NCBI GenBank assembly: GCA_012271065.1
Contig: JAAXHE010000235.1
Coordinates: 1 to 8,843, forward strand
DNA: 8,843 nucleotides
From: Candidatus Latescibacterota bacterium
GTDB taxonomy: Bacteria; Latescibacterota; UBA2968; GCA-2709665
Direction: 5' to 3'
Positions 5,399 through 8,843 of the stretch are shown in pieces. The notes below the pieces were generated by a model, which saw only the letters and a program-made list of their open reading frames with translations, was not told the DNA's origin and did not search any database. How positions within the stretch are numbered: the first letter of the stretch is position 1; the number at the start of each line of letters is the position of its first letter. The position numbers were made by a program, and so were the translations under genes.

Positions 5399-6817
5399 AT
5401 GGGCAAGACGCCTCAAGACGTCCTTGAAATGATCAAGGATAACAACGTGAAGATCGTGGATTTCCGCTTTACGGACTATCCGGGGCTTTGGCAGCATTTT
5501 TCCGTGCCTGCGGAGGAAGTCGAAGAAGACACGTTCGAAGACGGCCTCGGCTTCGACGGCTCCAGCATGCGCGGCTGGCAATCCATCGACGAAAGCGACC
5601 TGCTCGTGATGCCAGATGCCGATACGGCCTTTGTCGATCCCTTCCTTGAGATTCCCACGCTCGTTATATTCTGTGAAATCGAAGACCCGATCACGAGAGA
5701 CCTCTACACCCGCGACCCCAGAACCGTGGCGAAAAAGTCCGAGAACTACCTTAAATCTTCAGGCATCGCGGACGCGGCCACATTCGGACCCGAGGCCGAA
5801 TTCTTCGTCTTCGACGATATCCGCTTCGACCAGACGAACAATTCCGGTTACTATTACGTCGATTCAAACGAAGGCCGCTGGAATACCGGCCGGGACGAAC
5901 AGCCTAACCTGGGCTACAAGCCGCGTTACAAAGAGGGGTACTTCCCGGTGCCGCCTACCGACAGCCTTCAGGATATCCGGAGCGAGATGGTTCTGCATAT
6001 GCTCAACTGCGGAATCGAAGTCGAAGCCCACCATCATGAGGTGGCGACCGGCGGCCAGGGTGAAATCGACTTCCGGTTCGCACCGCTGCTGTCATGCGCC
6101 GACAAGCTGATTCTCTATAAGTACATTGTCAAGAATACGGCAAGGAAACACGGCAAGACAGCCACCTTCATGGCCAAGCCGCTCTTTGAAGACAACGGCA
6201 CGGGGATGCACGTGCACCAGAGTCTGTGGAAGAACGGCGAACCTCTCTTTGCCGGTTCCGCCTACGCCGGACTCAGCGAGATGGCGCTCCACTACATCGG
6301 CGGCATCCTCAAACACGCACACGCGTTGCTGGCATTTGCCGCGCCGACCACCAACTCCTACAAACGCCTTGTACCAGGATACGAAGCCCCGGTCAACCTG
6401 GCCTATTCCCAGCGCAACCGCAGTGCTTGCGTCCGGATCCCGATGTATTCGCCCAGCCCAAAAGCGAAGCGGATAGAGTTCCGCTGCCCGGACCCCTCGT
6501 GCAACCCCTACCTGGCCTTTGCCGCCATGCTCATGGCCGGCCTGGATGGCATCGAGAACAAGATCGACCCGGGCGAGCCCCTTGACAAGGACCTGTACGA
6601 TCTGGAGCCGGAAGAACTGGCCAGAGTCCCCCAGACGCCCGGATCGCTGGAAGAAGCCATCAACGCCCTTGAAGCCGATCACGATTTCCTCCTCAAGGGA
6701 AGCGTTTTCACCCAGGACGTGATCGACCACTGGATCGACTACAAGCGCAAGAACGAAATCGACGAGATGCGACTCAGGCCGCATCCGTACGAATTCGCGC
6801 TGTATTTCGACGCGTAA
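5399..6817 (+). CDS. glnA: Glutamine synthetase, type I (beta)
   Basis: GlnA is a cytoplasmic dodecamer that condenses ammonia and glutamate to glutamine with ATP. The 472-aa product is full length. The N-terminal beta-grasp domain contains GFDGSS (51-56). The catalytic barrel has the metal ligands E132 and E134 (in FGPEAEF), E214, E222, H271 (in NGTGMHVH) and E360, plus [12 protein letters not shown] (322-333) and NRSACVRIP (340-348). The segment around [11 protein letters not shown] contains Y400, which aligns with the adenylylated tyrosine of enteric GlnA. Control by a GlnE-type adenylyltransferase is therefore plausible. I chose ATG 5399 because AAAGGAG (5385-5391) lies 7 nt before it. 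The frame is open upstream to 5027, but that stretch has no GlnA similarity and contains the control region. The gene is divergent from hrcA and ends in a strong terminator. Confidence 0.97.
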   Translation: MGKTPQDVLEMIKDNNVKIVDFRFTDYPGLWQHFSVPAEEVEEDTFEDGLGFDGSSMRGWQSIDESDLLVMPDADTAFVDPFLEIPTLVIFCEIEDPITRDLYTRDPRTVAKKSENYLKSSGIADAATFGPEAEFFVFDDIRFDQTNNSGYYYVDSNEGRWNTGRDEQPNLGYKPRYKEGYFPVPPTDSLQDIRSEMVLHMLNCGIEVEAHHHEVATGGQGEIDFRFAPLLSCADKLILYKYIVKNTARKHGKTATFMAKPLFEDNGTGMHVHQSLWKNGEPLFAGSAYAGLSEMALHYIGGILKHAHALLAFAAPTTNSYKRLVPGYEAPVNLAYSQRNRSACVRIPMYSPSPKAKRIEFRCPDPSCNPYLAFAAMLMAGLDGIENKIDPGEPLDKDLYDLEPEELARVPQTPGSLEEAINALEADHDFLLKGSVFTQDVIDHWIDYKRKNEIDEMRLRPHPYEFALYFDA

Positions 6818-6847
6818 AACCGTAAATCACAATTCACACGCGACGCG

Positions 6848-6883
6848 AACAGGGGGCAGACACGCGCCCCCTGTTTCTTTGTT
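6848..6883 (+). terminator. Intrinsic terminator of glnA
   Basis: A perfect 10-bp stem pairs AACAGGGGGC (6848-6857) with GCCCCCTGTT (6866-6875) over an 8-nt loop, followed by the T-rich stretch TTCTTTGTT. It lies 30 nt after the glnA stop and should make glnA monocistronic. Only about 40 bp separate it from the next gene, and I see no clear promoter there. Confidence 0.85.
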
Positions 6884-6922
6884 CTGAGGCTGCCCGCCGG
6901 GCGGCCGGGAACAGGCGATTCA

Positions 6923-8110
6923 ATGCGCATCAAGGATATACAGACGTTCCACGTCGACGCCGGCTGGCGGTCCTGGCTGTTGGTCAAGGTGGAAACCGAC
7001 GACGGCGTTACGGGTTGGGGCGAATGCAGCGACGACAAGATGCCCCTGAGCGTTGCAGGCGCGGTTGAAGATTTCAAAGCCGTGCTGATCGGGCGGGATC
7101 CGCGCCCGTTCGAAATGCGGTTCCAGGATATGGTCAGGCGCAGCCGCCAGAGTCCTGACGGCGCGGCAGCGAAAGCCATTTCGGGTATCGAACTGGCCCT
7201 GGTGGACATCAAGGCGCGGGCCCTCGGCATTTCGGTTGTCGAGCTGTTCGGCGGGCCCACGCGGGAAGACGTCCGGCTTTACTGGTCGCACTGCGGCACC
7301 AGCAGGATCCGGGCGCACGAACTCATCGGGACCCCGCCGCTGCGCAACCTGGACGACGTTGCCGCGCTGGGCCGCGAGGTCGTGCAAAAGGGCTTCACGG
7401 CGCTCAAAACCAACATCCTGTTTCCCGGCGATCCCGGTTCGGTCTACTTTCCGGGCTTTGCCGGCAAACCCGGTACGACCGACCAGGCGATATCGAATCG
7501 GCTGCTGACGCATATCGAGAGCCTGGTGGACACGCTCCGGGAAGCCGTTGGACCGGACGTCGACATCAACCTGGACCTCAACTTCAATTTCAAGCCGGAA
7601 GCCTGCAGGCGAATCGCAAAAGTCCTAGAGCCCTTCAACCTGCTCTGGCTTGAAATCGACATGTACGATCCCGATGCCATCCTGGCGATCAGGCAGTCCA
7701 CCTCCACGCCCATCTGCACCGGCGAAAATCTGTTTCACATGCGGGGCTATATTCCCTATTTTAAGCGTCAGGCGGCCGACGTGTTCATGGTCGACGTTCC
7801 GTGGAACGGTTTCTCGCAGTCCAGGAAAATCGGGGACCTCGCTGAAGTCTACCAGTTGAACGTCGCCCCGCACAACTACTACAGCCACCTCGCATCGTTC
7901 ATCAGTGCGAGCCTCTGCGCCGTGCTTCCAAACGTGCGCATCATGGAAATAGACATCGACGACGTGCCCTGGAAAGACGACCTCGTCACGGATCCGCCGA
8001 CCATCGTCGACGGACGCATGGCCATACCCGAAGCGCCGGGTTGGGGCACGGACATCGTCGAAGAAGCCCTGCTGGCGCATCCCTGGCAACCGGGGCGCCC
8101 CCGGGCGTGA
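6923..8110 (+). CDS. Enolase-superfamily enzyme (mandelate racemase/muconate lactonizing type)
   Basis: Members of this family abstract an alpha-proton from a carboxylate using Mg2+; most are sugar-acid dehydratases, racemases or cycloisomerases. The 395-aa product has the N-terminal capping domain (about 1-125), including DDGVTGWGE (26-34), then the TIM barrel. Probable metal ligands are D218 (DLNFNF), E244 (LWLEID) and E268 (CTGENL). H317 (VAPHNYYSHL) and K162 (ALKTNI) are candidate acid/base residues. The second ligand lies in EID, where many relatives have EEP, and no classical KxK is present at the lysine position. The substrate therefore cannot be named. The closest sense is a galactonate-dehydratase-like or racemase-like enzyme. 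ATG 6923 is preceded only by a weak AGG (6913-6915). A dioxygenase gene follows 22 nt after the stop, which suggests an operon. Confidence 0.88.
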   Translation: MRIKDIQTFHVDAGWRSWLLVKVETDDGVTGWGECSDDKMPLSVAGAVEDFKAVLIGRDPRPFEMRFQDMVRRSRQSPDGAAAKAISGIELALVDIKARALGISVVELFGGPTREDVRLYWSHCGTSRIRAHELIGTPPLRNLDDVAALGREVVQKGFTALKTNILFPGDPGSVYFPGFAGKPGTTDQAISNRLLTHIESLVDTLREAVGPDVDINLDLNFNFKPEACRRIAKVLEPFNLLWLEIDMYDPDAILAIRQSTSTPICTGENLFHMRGYIPYFKRQAADVFMVDVPWNGFSQSRKIGDLAEVYQLNVAPHNYYSHLASFISASLCAVLPNVRIMEIDIDDVPWKDDLVTDPPTIVDGRMAIPEAPGWGTDIVEEALLAHPWQPGRPRA

Positions 8111-8132
8111 CGGCCGGAAGAGAGGTCCTCCC

Positions 8133-8843
8133 ATGCGAGAAGTCAAGCTGCTCACCGACGAACAGATGCGGTTCTACGTCGTCAACGGGTTCATTTCCGT
8201 CAAGACGGCGCTTCCTCCGGAATTCCATGACGACATCTACCGGCGCACCGACGACATATTTGAGAAAGAAGGCAACCCGGGGAACAACCTTCTGCCCAGG
8301 CTGCCGGAAATCCAAAGGGTCTTCCATGACCCGAACGTCGCCGGCGCGCTCACGGGGCTACTCGGCGCCAACTACTATATGCATCCGCATCGGCACTGCC
8401 ATTGCAACCCGCCGGGAAGCGACGGTCAGCGTATGCATATGGACGGCTGGAACCGGCGGCACCATCACACAAGGTGGGCCATGGCGTTCTATTACCCCCA
8501 GCCCACTCCGATACGCCTGGGTCCCACGGGCGTCGTGCCCGGCAGCCACTACAACAACACCTATAACGCGGAAGCGAGCGAGGAACTGCCGCTTTGCGGG
8601 GACGCGGGCGACGTCACGATCGTCCATTACGACCTGTGGCACCGGGCCATGCCGAATTCCAGCGAAGGGCCCCGTTATATGATGAAATTCCTCTTCGCGC
8701 GGATGCGGGAACCGGACACCCCGAGCTGGCGGCACGGCGGGCCCGGGGGTGCCGCGCGAGGTGGCTGGAACCACGCGGACGAACGCGCGTTGCTGTGGAA
8801 CCACCTGTGGGACTGGCACCGGGGACGTCCTTCCGCGAACGGC
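8133..8843 (+). CDS. Phytanoyl-CoA dioxygenase (PhyH) family protein, 3' end missing
   Basis: The frame opened by ATG 8133 stays open for 237 codons and runs off the window without a stop. These enzymes are Fe(II)/2-oxoglutarate oxygenases of the double-stranded beta-helix fold that hydroxylate small molecules. The visible part shows the iron facial triad, H102-x-D104 (MHMDGW) and a distal histidine, most likely H170 (DLWHRAMP). R181 (GPRYMM) is positioned to bind 2-oxoglutarate, and GPTGVVPGSHY (130-140) is typical of the family. Histidines cluster at 84-90 and 110-112. AGAGG (8121-8125) lies 7 nt before the start, and the preceding gene ends only 22 nt upstream, so the two are probably co-transcribed. 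The true substrate is unknown; members of this family in environmental bacteria are rarely phytanoyl-CoA enzymes. No hydrophobic signal is present, so it is probably cytoplasmic. Confidence 0.85.
   Translation, partial: MREVKLLTDEQMRFYVVNGFISVKTALPPEFHDDIYRRTDDIFEKEGNPGNNLLPRLPEIQRVFHDPNVAGALTGLLGANYYMHPHRHCHCNPPGSDGQRMHMDGWNRRHHHTRWAMAFYYPQPTPIRLGPTGVVPGSHYNNTYNAEASEELPLCGDAGDVTIVHYDLWHRAMPNSSEGPRYMMKFLFARMREPDTPSWRHGGPGGAARGGWNHADERALLWNHLWDWHRGRPSANG

Noticed and set aside
8041..8682. 213-aa + strand ORF and a 153-aa - strand ORF (8358-8819)
   Set aside because: Both are out-of-frame shadows of the dioxygenase gene opening at 8133, whose frame shows the iron-binding motifs and stays open to the window end.

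Overview
The window (8,843 bp, roughly 55-60% G+C by eye) looks like chromosomal sequence from a Gram-negative, probably uncultured bacterium. Evidence for this is an hrcA-grpE-dnaJ heat-shock cluster, a short methionyl-tRNA synthetase, a beta-type glutamine synthetase I with an adenylylation tyrosine, and an enolase-superfamily plus phytanoyl-CoA-dioxygenase pair. That last pairing is common in lineages such as Latescibacterota and Poribacteria, but the assignment is only an inference. The window ends inside a gene.

Layout. (1) 1-335 is the leader of metG: a strong sigma70-type promoter, a 52-codon ORF with its own ribosome binding site, and a perfect 12-bp terminator hairpin ending 18 nt before metG. 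(2) metG, 336-1772, + strand. (3) A short convergent intergenic stretch with a 16-bp tandem repeat. (4) hrcA-grpE-dnaJ, 4906-1864, - strand. hrcA and grpE abut exactly, while grpE and dnaJ are separated by what looks like a small non-autonomous mobile element (about 167 bp, TA-ended inverted repeats). (5) A 492-bp divergent control region between hrcA and glnA with a near-consensus hrcA promoter and several inverted repeats. (6) glnA, 5399-6817, + strand, closed by a strong intrinsic terminator. (7) A probable two-gene metabolic operon, + strand: an enolase-superfamily enzyme (6923-8110) and a phytanoyl-CoA dioxygenase-like protein starting at 8133 and running off the window.

The most interesting observation is the metG leader. 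The 52-codon ORF carries three Met codons within four codons (Met-Cys-Met-Met, codons 34-37). It sits between the promoter and the terminator, and the sequence allows a chain of mutually exclusive helices: 179-186 with 228-235, 230-235 with 288-293, and the terminator 283-294 with 299-310. A ribosome stalled at the Met codons would cover the first segment and free the second to disrupt the terminator. This is the logic of trp- or pheST-type leader-peptide attenuation, here applied to methionyl-tRNA synthetase. It is a hypothesis read from sequence; the alternatives (an independent small gene or a structured RNA) are given.

How the genes work together: HrcA represses heat-shock genes, GrpE and DnaJ are DnaK co-chaperones (no dnaK is in the window), GlnA assimilates ammonia, and MetG charges tRNA-Met. 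The terminal pair probably acts on an unidentified acid sugar or other small organic substrate.
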